Below, in pieces: positions 8,346 to 16,838 of a stretch of 64,000 nt of DNA. Below the pieces are notes generated by a model that saw only the letters and a program-made list of their open reading frames with translations, was not told where the DNA came from and did no database searches. Both the position numbers and the translations under genes were made by a program. This DNA is from Lysinibacillus antri. GTDB taxonomy: Bacteria > Bacillota > Bacilli > Bacillales_A > Planococcaceae. The stretch's first letter is position 1; each line of letters begins with the position of its first letter. The stretch is from assembly GCF_003977595.1 (NCBI RefSeq), contig NZ_RYYR01000010.1, positions 1 to 64,000 on the forward strand, given 5' to 3'.

Positions 8346-9725
8346 GTGAAAAAGTTATTATTAAGCGAGATCAACAAAATAATAGATGGTCGCATATTAA
8401 ATAAACATGAAATTAATCCAGTAATAAAGAATGTCATATTAGGAAAATCGGATAAAATTAAAAATTCGACACTCATATTTTTTCCGAGGAAAGCAAAGCT
8501 AGAAACCTATAAAAATGATTTGAAATCCTGTGTGATCGTAACCGAAAGACCTGAATTATTTATGGATTTCGCTGAATGTTTTACGATAGTGAAGGTAGAA
8601 GATTCAAGAAATGCCTATAATAAGTTTGTTCAATTTTATCGTCACCTTTTTCCAATACCTGTAGTAGGGGTAACGGGTACGTGTGGGAAAACCACTACGA
8701 AAGAAATGATTGCAACAATTTTAAAAGAGGATCGAAAAATAGTAAAAACGATATCCAGCCAAAATTCACGCTCTTTAAATCTGGAGTATTTAATGAAAAT
8801 CAACGAACAAACAGATGCGGCAGTGATTGAGGTTGGCGTAGGGTTTCCAGGTGGGATTAAGGACTTCGATTTGCATTTTGAGCCATGTATAGGTGTCATA
8901 ACGAATATAGAAATCGACCACATGAAGGGTTTTAAAACGCACCAAAGTTATATTAATGAAAAGGCGGAGATGGTAAATATTATTAATAAAAATAAAGGAA
9001 CAATTATCTTAAATAAAGATGATATGAATATTCGAAATTTAGATTTGAAGGATTTTAAAGGTAAAATTCGATATTACGGAATAAATGATGGTGATTTAAG
9101 AGCAAGCAATATTCACTATAACGAACAGGGTATGGAATTTTCTGTTTATGATGGTAAGCAAATTTATCAATGTAAAATTAATTGTTTTGGAAGACATAAT
9201 GTTTATAACGCACTAGCCGCACTAGCTGTCTCTACTACTCTTGGTATCTCTTTAAAAGATGCGATTAAAAGGCTACAAAATTTCCAACCATTAAATAGAC
9301 ATTTGCAAATACGAACAGGGATTAATCAGTGTACATTAATTGATGATACGTGGAATACTAACTCCAAATCAATTGATGCAGCTTTGCAAACGTTGGCTTC
9401 CCTCGCAAATGGGAGAAAAACAATTGCTGTTTTAGGGGATATAGAAGAGCTTGGAGATTTATCTGAGAGTGAACATAAAAAAATTGGAACCTTTATTCAT
9501 AAATATAAAATTAATCAACTAGTTACAATTGGAAAAGAAGCGAAATTTATTGCTCAAAAGGCAACTGAACTGGGCATGAACCCGGGTGATGTTTTTACAT
9601 TACAACATCAAGACGAGTTGTTAAACATTTTAAAAACAATTGCGGATGCAAATAGTTTAGTTCTAGTAAAAGCCTCTATGAGAAATTCCTTCCACGAAAC
9701 TTTAAAAAAACTTATTATTGATTAG
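8346..9725 (+). CDS. MurF-like Mur ligase of unknown substrate
   Basis: ATP-dependent amide ligase of the Mur superfamily, 459 aa, closest in motif pattern to MurF. N-terminal domain (1-100), P-loop GTCGKTTT (111-118), acidic motif VIEVGVG, the TNIEIDHM histidine region, GRHNVYNALAA, and the C-terminal motif DDTWNTNSKSIDAAL, which replaces the DCYNANPxSM of true MurF. GTG start with AGGAG 10 bp upstream. It is isolated from any cell-wall cluster and paired with an ATP-grasp gene. Cyanophycin synthetase fuses the same two enzyme types, so a role in making a small peptide or amino-acid polymer is an inference only. Confidence 0.8.
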   Translation: MKKLLLSEINKIIDGRILNKHEINPVIKNVILGKSDKIKNSTLIFFPRKAKLETYKNDLKSCVIVTERPELFMDFAECFTIVKVEDSRNAYNKFVQFYRHLFPIPVVGVTGTCGKTTTKEMIATILKEDRKIVKTISSQNSRSLNLEYLMKINEQTDAAVIEVGVGFPGGIKDFDLHFEPCIGVITNIEIDHMKGFKTHQSYINEKAEMVNIINKNKGTIILNKDDMNIRNLDLKDFKGKIRYYGINDGDLRASNIHYNEQGMEFSVYDGKQIYQCKINCFGRHNVYNALAALAVSTTLGISLKDAIKRLQNFQPLNRHLQIRTGINQCTLIDDTWNTNSKSIDAALQTLASLANGRKTIAVLGDIEELGDLSESEHKKIGTFIHKYKINQLVTIGKEAKFIAQKATELGMNPGDVFTLQHQDELLNILKTIADANSLVLVKASMRNSFHETLKKLIID

Positions 9726-9751
9726 TTCGAAAATCTATCTATCTCTATCTT

Positions 9752-9792
9752 AATCACCTCGTTGTCTTGTTTTAAGATGAGGTGATTATTTT
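9752..9792 (+). terminator. Terminator after the ATP-grasp/Mur-ligase cassette
   Basis: AATCACCTC pairs with GAGGTGATT around an 18-nt loop and is followed by ATTTTAT. It separates the cassette from mtnU. Confidence 0.7.
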
Positions 9793-9909
9793 ATATGTTT
9801 TCAAAAACAGATGGCATACATTTCTCTAAATACGTGGAGATATATGGCATTGTAACGTCCTTTCTGCTATCGTTTATAAGAGAATCAGAATTGTCTAGGG
9901 GGTAGAAAA

Positions 9910-10704
9910 ATGAAAATCGGATGTATTCAAATGAATGTCGGCTTTGGGAAAGTGGAAGAAAATTTCGAACGCGCAGAAAATCTAATTCGTGAAGCAGCCA
10001 GTAAAGGGGCAGAAATCGTCGTACTCCCAGAAATGTGGAATACGGGCTATGCGCTCGAAAAATTAAGCGAACTAGCAGATCTAAATGGGGAACGTTCACA
10101 GGCATTCTTAAGCAATTTAGCAAGTGAATTAGACATACATATCGTTGGTGGTTCGGTGGCAACAGAAAAAGAAGGCAAATTCTACAACACAATGTATGTA
10201 TACAATCGTGATGGGGAGCTTGTAAGTGAATATAGTAAAGTACATTTATTTAGATTAATGGATGAAGATAAATATTTAGCAGCTGGCGATGAAATGAATC
10301 GCTTTGCATTAGGAGACATCGAGGCAGGCGGGGTAATTTGCTATGATATTCGTTTCCCTGAGTGGCTGCGTGCCCATGCATTAGCCGGGGCAAACGTGTT
10401 ATTTGTTTCTGCACAATGGCCAACACCGCGCATTGATCACTGGAAAACGTTATTGCAAGCACGTGCCATCGAAAACCAGTGCTTTGTTATCGCCGTCAAT
10501 CGAATTTCACGCAACCCAGAGAACTTCAATGGGCAATCGATGGTCATTGAACCGTGGGGCGAAGTGTTATGGACAGGTGCAGAAGATGAAGAACTAGCCA
10601 TTATCGAAGTAGACTTCTCAAAAGTTGAAGAAGTGCGCGGCCGCATTCCAGTATACGATGATCGCCGTCCTTCTCTTTATGCAGGCGTTGTGGAAGAAGA
10701 CTAG
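9910..10704 (+). CDS. mtnU: MtnU-like omega-amidase (2-oxoglutaramate amidase)
   Basis: Carbon-nitrogen hydrolase of the nitrilase superfamily. The catalytic triad is visible: Glu41 (LPEMW), Lys110 (YSKVHLF) and Cys144 (GVICYDIRFPE). Length (264 aa) and sequence fit B. subtilis YkrU/MtnU, which hydrolyses the 2-oxoglutaramate released when glutamine donates its amino group in methionine salvage. The partner transaminase gene lies on the other side of the inserted two-gene cassette. The ATG follows AGGGGG. Confidence 0.85.
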   Translation: MKIGCIQMNVGFGKVEENFERAENLIREAASKGAEIVVLPEMWNTGYALEKLSELADLNGERSQAFLSNLASELDIHIVGGSVATEKEGKFYNTMYVYNRDGELVSEYSKVHLFRLMDEDKYLAAGDEMNRFALGDIEAGGVICYDIRFPEWLRAHALAGANVLFVSAQWPTPRIDHWKTLLQARAIENQCFVIAVNRISRNPENFNGQSMVIEPWGEVLWTGAEDEELAIIEVDFSKVEEVRGRIPVYDDRRPSLYAGVVEED

Positions 10705-10895
10705 AGGTACGACTTATTCAATATTAAGCGTTCTTATGGTGGGATTAGCACTTAATATATGTTATGTCGTATCAAGTGATCGGAAATCTATCATTTTGAG
10801 TGGCAAATGAATCGAATCCATTTCAAATGAATAATGTTTACAAAAAATTAACAAAATTCATGCAACAAATGAAAACTTTCACATATGGTAATAAC

Positions 10896-10940
10896 AAGAC
10901 TCTCTGGGGCTGACGACAGCTTTGGGGGGTCTTTGTTGTT
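10896..10940 (+). terminator. Probable terminator after mtnU
   Basis: AAGACTC pairs with GGGTCTT (one G-U pair), followed by TGTTGTTT. The 5' arm plus adjacent loop, AAGACTCTCTGGG, is identical to that of the terminator at 15827. Confidence 0.55.
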
Positions 10941-10953
10941 TCGTAAAGAACCA

Positions 10954-10981
10954 TAAAAAAAGCTGGCAAATGCACCAGCTT
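10954..10981 (-). terminator. Terminator of the minus-strand CPBP gene
   Basis: AAGCTGG/CCAGCTT stem with an 8-nt loop and an A-rich plus strand beyond it, which gives a U-tract on the minus transcript. The stem overlaps the stop codon. Confidence 0.7.
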
Positions 10982-11801
10982 AGATGTTCTTTCCAATCGC
11001 TTTTCTCTTTTTCAAATCTTTCCGAATGACTAGATAGATAATGAAATAGAAAATGACGCCAATAATTCCAACATCACCTGTTAGATAAGCAACGATCGGG
11101 TCAGTGTTTGTTGTAAAGCTTGCACCGAACCCCCAAAGGACATTGTGTGCACCGTGAGCAATCACAGCAGGCCAAATACTACCCGTAATAAATCGTAAGT
11201 AACCAATAAAAAAGCCAACGAACAGCAAATTCATCATAAATAATGGGATGAAAATGATAAAGTTTGTATCGGAGTGATATTGACCACTAAAAAGAATCGG
11301 TGCTATATGAAAAAGGCCCCAAATAAATGAACTGACAAACAACGCTTTTTCGATCCCTAATGGTTGTAAGCGAGGGAGTAGGTAGCCCCTCCAACCAATT
11401 TCTTCACCGAGGATTTTCGTTAATGACGTAATGACAATGGTCGCAACGAAACTAAATAGTAATAGGGGAATATTTCCTTCCAGTTCAGCGGGGACCGTGA
11501 ATTCGGCTAGACCAGTATTCCAAACAATCACATAACCTACCACAATGGGAATAATTGGTGTCACAAACCCGATTAAAAAACCTTTCATTGAAAACTTGTG
11601 CAAGCCAAGTGATGACCAGCCACTCTTGCTGAATAGTTCGCCTGTGAAAAGCATCATCATAAAGCCAACGAATAACGGGACAAACATTAGTAAACCAACA
11701 TCTGTATTTTTAGGTAAAAGGAAAGTAAAAGCAGTCGCCAAAATGAGTGTAAAACTAGTAAAAGCAAACGCCTTTTGAATATCGGACAATTTCTTTAACA
11801 T
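10980..11801 (-). CDS. CPBP-family intramembrane glutamic protease
   Basis: A 273-aa polytopic membrane protein of the CAAX-protease/bacteriocin-processing family. Motif 1 is EEIGWRGYLLPRL, with paired glutamates and arginine, motif 2 is FIWGLFHIAPI and motif 3 is AHGAHN, so the catalytic set is intact. In bacteria such proteins include prenyl-protein proteases and bacteriocin self-immunity factors, and the substrate here is unknown. A second, different CPBP gene lies at 14051 beyond a divergent two-component system. Confidence 0.85.
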   Translation of the reverse strand: MLKKLSDIQKAFAFTSFTLILATAFTFLLPKNTDVGLLMFVPLFVGFMMMLFTGELFSKSGWSSLGLHKFSMKGFLIGFVTPIIPIVVGYVIVWNTGLAEFTVPAELEGNIPLLLFSFVATIVITSLTKILGEEIGWRGYLLPRLQPLGIEKALFVSSFIWGLFHIAPILFSGQYHSDTNFIIFIPLFMMNLLFVGFFIGYLRFITGSIWPAVIAHGAHNVLWGFGASFTTNTDPIVAYLTGDVGIIGVIFYFIIYLVIRKDLKKRKAIGKNI

Positions 11802-12007
11802 GTTTGATCCAACCTTTCTTGAATTTCAATCTTCTCCGCACATCTGTTTCTTGCATTTTCATCATAGATAAAAATAGTCACAGAGGGGTAGGGACCAAAG
11901 AGCACGTAAAAGTCATAAAAAAGTAACGAAGCGATCTACTAAATTAACTTTACGCATTTCATTACTATATGGTACTTTATGGGTAAATGAGCGCGAGGGG
12001 AACAATG

Positions 12008-13177
12008 ATGGATTTACACGCAAGGCGGCATTGGAGCTGGACGGATTGGTTTTTTTCTGCTCTTCGCTTAATCAGTGTTTTAATGAGTGTCACCTATCTT
12101 TATGGCTATACGCCGGCAGAACAGCGCGGACTTGTCATGACAATTGCTCTGTTTGCATATGCAGTGCCTCAAACTTTCTATTTGCCAGGGCATATAAGGC
12201 CAAGATTGTTTATTACAACGGAAATTATTCTAAGTGTTGGATTTACCATTTATATGATGTCCTTCCTTTCACATGATGTAAATACAGTAAGTTACTTATA
12301 TATGCCAGCTATTATTATTTGCTATTTATCTTCTAAAAAGTTATTTCTTTCGTTGGCACCGTTCATTATTTTCGGATTTCCAATTCTATTTCAAGCTGTT
12401 GGAAATCATGATGCCGACTATGTAGTGAGTCAGGTTAGTAATTTTGCCTTATTTTGTGCGATTGGATATGGTTTTGGGGTGTTTCTTCGTCAAAAAGATC
12501 AACTATCCGATAGTCTACATGAAATTGAAGAGAAAAATGAACAATTGGAACAGTATATTCACCAAGTGGAGAGAATCACCTTGTTAGAAGAAAGAAATCG
12601 AATGTCTAGAGAGTTGCATGATACAGTCGGTCATTCGTTAACGGCTTCCATAGTTGCGATGGAGGCCATACAAAGACTAATGGATCGAGATGCAGAGGCG
12701 GCAAAAAAACGGCTAGGTGAATTAATTGCCTTCAATAGAAAGAATCTAGAACAAATTCGGCAAACCGTACACGAAATGGCTATGAATGAATTGAAATGGC
12801 CACTGGAAGAACTGATACAACGAACAGCAGAGGAGTTTTCCGAACAAACGGAAACAAAGGTGTTTGTAGAAACAACTACTGATCAATTAATAGTAACTGA
12901 AGCGACTAAACTTGCTTTACTTCGTTGTTTACAAGAAACACTGACCAATGCCAAGAAACATGGTGGTGCTTCTGAAATTAAAATTTTGCTAGATTACAAG
13001 AATGAGCAATTAACGTTAACCGTTCAAGATAACGGAATCGGCTCGGATGATATGAAGGAAGGCTATGGGATTCAAGGTATGAAGGAGCGAGTCCAAGCGT
13101 TACGTGGATCCATTCAGATTGACTCTAGTTCAAGTAAAGGAACGGCTATATCAATTGGAATTCCATTGGAGGGATAG
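12008..13177 (+). CDS. NarL-type sensor histidine kinase (HisKA_3)
   Basis: About six N-terminal membrane segments (to about residue 160), a short coiled coil, then a HisKA_3 dimerisation domain with phospho-acceptor His204 (RELHDTVGHS). The ATPase domain has an N-box (NAKKHGG) and G-boxes (DNGIGSDD, GYGIQGMKERV). The layout resembles DesK/LiaS-type kinases with no extracellular sensor. The ATG at 12008 is best placed for AGGGGA; ATGs at 11987 and 12005 are also in frame. The response regulator starts 1 bp after its stop codon. Confidence 0.88.
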   Translation: MDLHARRHWSWTDWFFSALRLISVLMSVTYLYGYTPAEQRGLVMTIALFAYAVPQTFYLPGHIRPRLFITTEIILSVGFTIYMMSFLSHDVNTVSYLYMPAIIICYLSSKKLFLSLAPFIIFGFPILFQAVGNHDADYVVSQVSNFALFCAIGYGFGVFLRQKDQLSDSLHEIEEKNEQLEQYIHQVERITLLEERNRMSRELHDTVGHSLTASIVAMEAIQRLMDRDAEAAKKRLGELIAFNRKNLEQIRQTVHEMAMNELKWPLEELIQRTAEEFSEQTETKVFVETTTDQLIVTEATKLALLRCLQETLTNAKKHGGASEIKILLDYKNEQLTLTVQDNGIGSDDMKEGYGIQGMKERVQALRGSIQIDSSSSKGTAISIGIPLEG

Positions 13178-13178
13178 A

Positions 13179-13832
13179 ATGAATGAAATACGTTTGCTGC
13201 TTGCAGAAGATCAGGAATTAATACGTTCGAGTTTGCAAATCGTCCTAGAAATGGAGGAGGATTTGGTGATCACAGCAGCAGTAGAAAATGGGGAAGAGGC
13301 ATTAAACTATTGTGAAAAAGACCAACCAGACCTTATTTTAATGGATGTCAACATGCCCGTAATGAACGGGATTGAAGCGACGAAAAGGATAAAAGAAAAG
13401 TATCCACAGATTAAAATTATTATACTAACCACGTTTCAAGAAATGGACTATGTAATTGAAGCGCTTCAGGCTAGTGCGGAAGGATATTTACTAAAGGCAA
13501 TCGATACAAAGGACTTAGTAGCAGGCATTCGCGTGGTAGCAAAGGGCGGACATTTAATCAATCAAGAGGTAGCAAAGCAGTTATTTTCTGGGCATATACA
13601 TAAAACAGACAGATCGACGCAACAAAATGCCCACCGTTACGGATTGAGTAAGCGAGAGTTAGAAATCCTTCGCTGCTTATGTGATGGGTTATCCAATCAG
13701 TCGATTGCAGAGAAGTTATTTCTCTCTATGGGAACCGTCAAAAACTATATTTCAAGCCTCTATAGCAAACTGGAAGTCTCAAACCGAAAAGAAGTGTTAG
13801 AAAAAGCACAAAAAGAAAAGTTAATTGAATAG
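13179..13832 (+). CDS. LuxR/NarL-family response regulator
   Basis: Partner of the preceding kinase. Receiver domain with acidic pocket (AEDQ) and phospho-acceptor Asp56 (LILMDVNMP), then a C-terminal LuxR-type helix-turn-helix (LSKRELEILRCL to TVKNYISSLYSKLEVSN). The ATG at 13179 follows GGAGGG, which overlaps the end of the kinase gene. 217 aa, typical length. Likely target is the adjacent CPBP/SDR pair; this is inferred from position. Confidence 0.9.
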   Translation: MNEIRLLLAEDQELIRSSLQIVLEMEEDLVITAAVENGEEALNYCEKDQPDLILMDVNMPVMNGIEATKRIKEKYPQIKIIILTTFQEMDYVIEALQASAEGYLLKAIDTKDLVAGIRVVAKGGHLINQEVAKQLFSGHIHKTDRSTQQNAHRYGLSKRELEILRCLCDGLSNQSIAEKLFLSMGTVKNYISSLYSKLEVSNRKEVLEKAQKEKLIE

Positions 13833-13842
13833 TCATTGGCTG

Positions 13843-13961
13843 CTATGCTTCTAATGATATAATTGCGCTGAAAATCTGTGCTCCTGCGGTAGTAACAATA
13901 AATTGTCACTATCCTCGTCCCAAAGGGGGCGTTCGAAAATCACTTTTCGAACGCCCCCTTT
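13843..13961 (+). repeat. 119-bp dispersed repeat, copy A (ends in a terminator hairpin)
   Basis: Nearly identical (about 6 mismatches over 119 bp by eye) to the reverse complement of 44932-45050. The right end is a strong hairpin (AAAGGGGGCGTTCGAAAA and complement) followed by TTTTTTAT, which serves as terminator for the response regulator. The remaining ~80 bp has no reading frame and contains the conserved block CTGTGCTCCTGCGGTAGTAA. Confidence 0.85.
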
Positions 13962-14050
13962 TTTATGACTATTCAATGACTCAGAAGCACTAATGGATTA
14001 TGACTATATTTGTATACAATGATGTCAGAGCAAAGAAAGGGGCGTTTCAA

Positions 14051-14884
14051 ATGAAAGGGATATATTCTGTAATTGGAAAAACGATTGTCGGCGTTTTAAT
14101 GATATTTGCAATCATTCTTGTATTAAGTTTACTAGATCAGGTTTTATTGAAAGAAGCGAATTTCGGCAATTTCATCTCGCCGATTGGGCTAGGGTTAACA
14201 GCGGGTTTGATGGTTGTATTATTTGAGCGGAAGAACAAGTTTGACATTGGTTGGAAGGATCGGTTTGCCGTTCAACATGTATTTACCGGGATTGTCATGA
14301 GCATGATTGTGATGACCGTCACGATGTTTTTCATGTTAATGACGGGAAAAGTAGCTTTACAGGAACAGTTCTTTGGATGGAATATCATTCTGTTTCATGT
14401 ATTTCTATTTTTAATGGTAGCGACTGGCGAAGAATGGCTATTACGCGGGTATTTCTTTGGATTGTATCAGACGAAAATCGGTAATAAAACAGCAATTTTC
14501 CTCAATTCGATCTTGTTTACGACCATACATTTGTTCAACCCGGAATCGTTTTCTAGACCAATCGAACATATGTTAATCGAGATGACCAATATCTTTTTAA
14601 TCTCCCTGTTTCTATCCATGACACGCCTTTTTTCAGGAAGCCTATGGATGCCTATTGCTATTCACTTTTCAATAAACTTTCTTCAGTCCGCGATTTTTGG
14701 ATTTGCCAATGGGGGAAAAGAGGTAGAATCGGTATTTCACCTAATTTACGATGAGCTTACTCTTTGGAATGGTAGTGGCTATGGATTGGAGTCGAGTTTC
14801 ATTTTTACTCCAATATTAGTGCTTGCAAATGGAATGTTGTTCGTTTTATATAGACGTAAGCGTAAGAAAGTACTGGAAGTATAA
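14051..14884 (+). CDS. CPBP-family intramembrane protease, second
   Basis: A 277-aa membrane protein with the CPBP motifs EEWLLRGYFFGLY, TTIHLFNP and AIHFSINF. It shares only the family motifs with the CPBP protein at 10980. I chose the ATG at 14051 because AAAGGGG precedes it by 8 bp. It is the first gene after the two-component system and is followed 14 bp later by an SDR gene, so the two are probably co-transcribed. Function could be immunity or processing; unproven. Confidence 0.82.
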   Translation: MKGIYSVIGKTIVGVLMIFAIILVLSLLDQVLLKEANFGNFISPIGLGLTAGLMVVLFERKNKFDIGWKDRFAVQHVFTGIVMSMIVMTVTMFFMLMTGKVALQEQFFGWNIILFHVFLFLMVATGEEWLLRGYFFGLYQTKIGNKTAIFLNSILFTTIHLFNPESFSRPIEHMLIEMTNIFLISLFLSMTRLFSGSLWMPIAIHFSINFLQSAIFGFANGGKEVESVFHLIYDELTLWNGSGYGLESSFIFTPILVLANGMLFVLYRRKRKKVLEV

Positions 14885-14898
14885 GGAGGTTTAGATCA

Positions 14899-15789
14899 TT
14901 GGGCTTACAAGAGTGGAATATGGATGGGAAGGTTTGTTTAATTACTGGAGCGAATGCAGGTATTGGGAAGCGGGCTGCACTTCAACTGGCTAAATTGGGT
15001 GCGGAAGTAATCATAGTCTGCCGTAATGAAGTAAGTGGGAAAATGGCAGCTAAAGAAATCATTACGAAAACAGAGAATCCTAGAGTCACGTTCTTAAAGG
15101 GAGATCTTTCATCCCAGACCAGTATTCATCAACTCTCAAGGGAAATACACAATCAGTTTGATCGACTTCATGTGTTGATCCATAACGCAGCAAATTTTGA
15201 TTTGTCTATGAAAAAGCCAAAGTTCACTGAGGAGGGAATCGAAACTATTTTTGCTACCAATCACTTAGGTCCGGTTTTGCTTAGCAATTTGTTAGTGGAT
15301 CAATTAAAGGAGGAAAAGGGGCGAATCATTACAATCGCTTCAAAGGGTTTATTGGTATATCCATTTATGACCGTTGATTTTCAAAATTTAAACGGAGAAC
15401 AAAGCTTTTCGCCGACGAAAGCCTATTATCAATCAAAACTGGCACAACTGATGTTTACGTATAAAGCTGCTGAAATACTACAACCAAAAGGCATAACCGT
15501 AAACGCTATCCGAGTACCTAGTGTCCAATTGGATGAAGGACGACATGAGGAAGTATCTGCTTTGCTGAGGACAGCCTACAAAATAAAGCGAAAGTTCTCG
15601 ATTACACCAGAACAAATGGCACGCACATATGTTTATTTAGCTGCCAGTCCCGACTTAGAACAGATCACCGGTAAGTACTTTGACGAGGAAAATAATATGG
15701 TCCATTCCTCCAAAAAATCCTATGACCCGTCTGTAATAAACAAACTTTGGGAAGTGAGCAATCAACTTACAAAAATTGAGCAGTGGTGA
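14899..15789 (+). CDS. Short-chain dehydrogenase, retinol-dehydrogenase-like SDR
   Basis: Classical SDR of 296 aa: nucleotide-binding TGANAGIG (16-23), HNAA motif, catalytic Ser (TIASKG) and YYQSK. Best resemblance is to the RDH11-14/WW-oxidoreductase-like group, whose bacterial substrates are mostly unknown. TTG start with a perfect AAGGAGGT 8 bp upstream. Located directly after the CPBP gene and probably in the same transcript. Confidence 0.85.
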   Translation: MGLQEWNMDGKVCLITGANAGIGKRAALQLAKLGAEVIIVCRNEVSGKMAAKEIITKTENPRVTFLKGDLSSQTSIHQLSREIHNQFDRLHVLIHNAANFDLSMKKPKFTEEGIETIFATNHLGPVLLSNLLVDQLKEEKGRIITIASKGLLVYPFMTVDFQNLNGEQSFSPTKAYYQSKLAQLMFTYKAAEILQPKGITVNAIRVPSVQLDEGRHEEVSALLRTAYKIKRKFSITPEQMARTYVYLAASPDLEQITGKYFDEENNMVHSSKKSYDPSVINKLWEVSNQLTKIEQW

Positions 15790-15826
15790 TGTTCTAAAAT
15801 TGAGAAATAATAATTGTTTGGTTTAT

Positions 15827-15868
15827 AAGACTCTCTGGGCGGATTGTAACTTAGTGGGTCTTTTTTAT
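15827..15868 (+). terminator. Terminator after the SDR gene
   Basis: AAGACTC pairs with GGGTCTT and is followed by TTTTATTG. It shares the AAGACTCTCTGGG arm with the terminator after mtnU. Confidence 0.7.
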
Positions 15869-15959
15869 TGTTTTTAGTACTAGAGAGTTTTTTAGAAGGG
15901 TTTGAATAAATTTCCAAATACATTAAAATTAGATACATAATTTGGAAATGAGGGGTAAG

Positions 15960-16640
15960 ATGATTCGAAATCTAGTGAAGTTTGCGAAAAGTGTTTTTAG
16001 TAAGAAGGAATCTGTATTTAATCAAAAGTCAGCATTTTCTACATATAAGGAGCAAACAGGGAACGGAAGATTAGCTACAGCATTCAATAAGGGGAATAAT
16101 GGTGAGTACTTATCTTATAAAGAAATAGCAAGTTTACCAGGGTATCATAAAGTGCTATTTAATTTATATCTTCCTAAAAATGAGAAGACAACTGAAATTG
16201 ATTTAGTTTATATACATGAGACTGGAATCTACGTCATTGAATCTAAAAACTATAGTGGCTGGATTTTTGGAGACGAAAACAATCGCAACTGGACCCAAAC
16301 GATGCCTAATGGTAAGAAGTATCCATTCTACAATCCTATTTGGCAAAATAACGGACATGTGCGAGCACTCCAAGCATTACTCCCATCTGTTTCAAAAGCA
16401 CACTACCAATCCATTATTGTATTTAGTGAAAGATGTACACTGAAAAAAGTAAGTTATGATGCAACAAAAAATATCGTGCTTAACCGGTATGACTTAAGAA
16501 AACGATTGTCTAAACAAATTAATAATTCATTGAATGTACTGGAGCCAAGTCAGATCGATAAAATATATAATTTTCTAGCACAGTATTCGAAGGTGGATCA
16601 GTCGATAAAAGAGCGACACATTGAGAATATGAAAGTATAA
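15960..16640 (+). CDS. NERD-domain protein (nuclease-related)
   Basis: 226 aa with a NERD domain, related to endonuclease-like folds. The core is EIDLVYIHETGIYVIESKNY, carrying the D...ExK catalytic-type signature, followed by the usual W...G...NP...QN region. The N-terminal ~40 residues are basic. The ATG at 15960 follows GAGGGG. Function of most single-domain NERD proteins is unknown; DNA processing is inferred from the fold. It stands alone. Confidence 0.8.
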   Translation: MIRNLVKFAKSVFSKKESVFNQKSAFSTYKEQTGNGRLATAFNKGNNGEYLSYKEIASLPGYHKVLFNLYLPKNEKTTEIDLVYIHETGIYVIESKNYSGWIFGDENNRNWTQTMPNGKKYPFYNPIWQNNGHVRALQALLPSVSKAHYQSIIVFSERCTLKKVSYDATKNIVLNRYDLRKRLSKQINNSLNVLEPSQIDKIYNFLAQYSKVDQSIKERHIENMKV

Positions 16641-16838
16641 AAATTAAAATAGTATGTAGTTTTATGATTCATAATAATTCGGAAAGTGGGAATCTGAACA
16701 CTTGATTGTACATTACCTGAACCCCTCCTTTCGACAAAATCTGACTATTTCCATTTTCTAATAATTTGCTAAAATTATCCACAGTTTAGAAAATCACATT
16801 GGTGGTTTTAATATTTTATGGATAAGGGAGATAGTCAG

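Noticed and set aside
10705-10810. Hydrophobic frame after mtnU (MVGLALNICYVV...)
   Set aside because: No ribosome binding site at its ATG and only 24 codons; could be a relic but not supportable.
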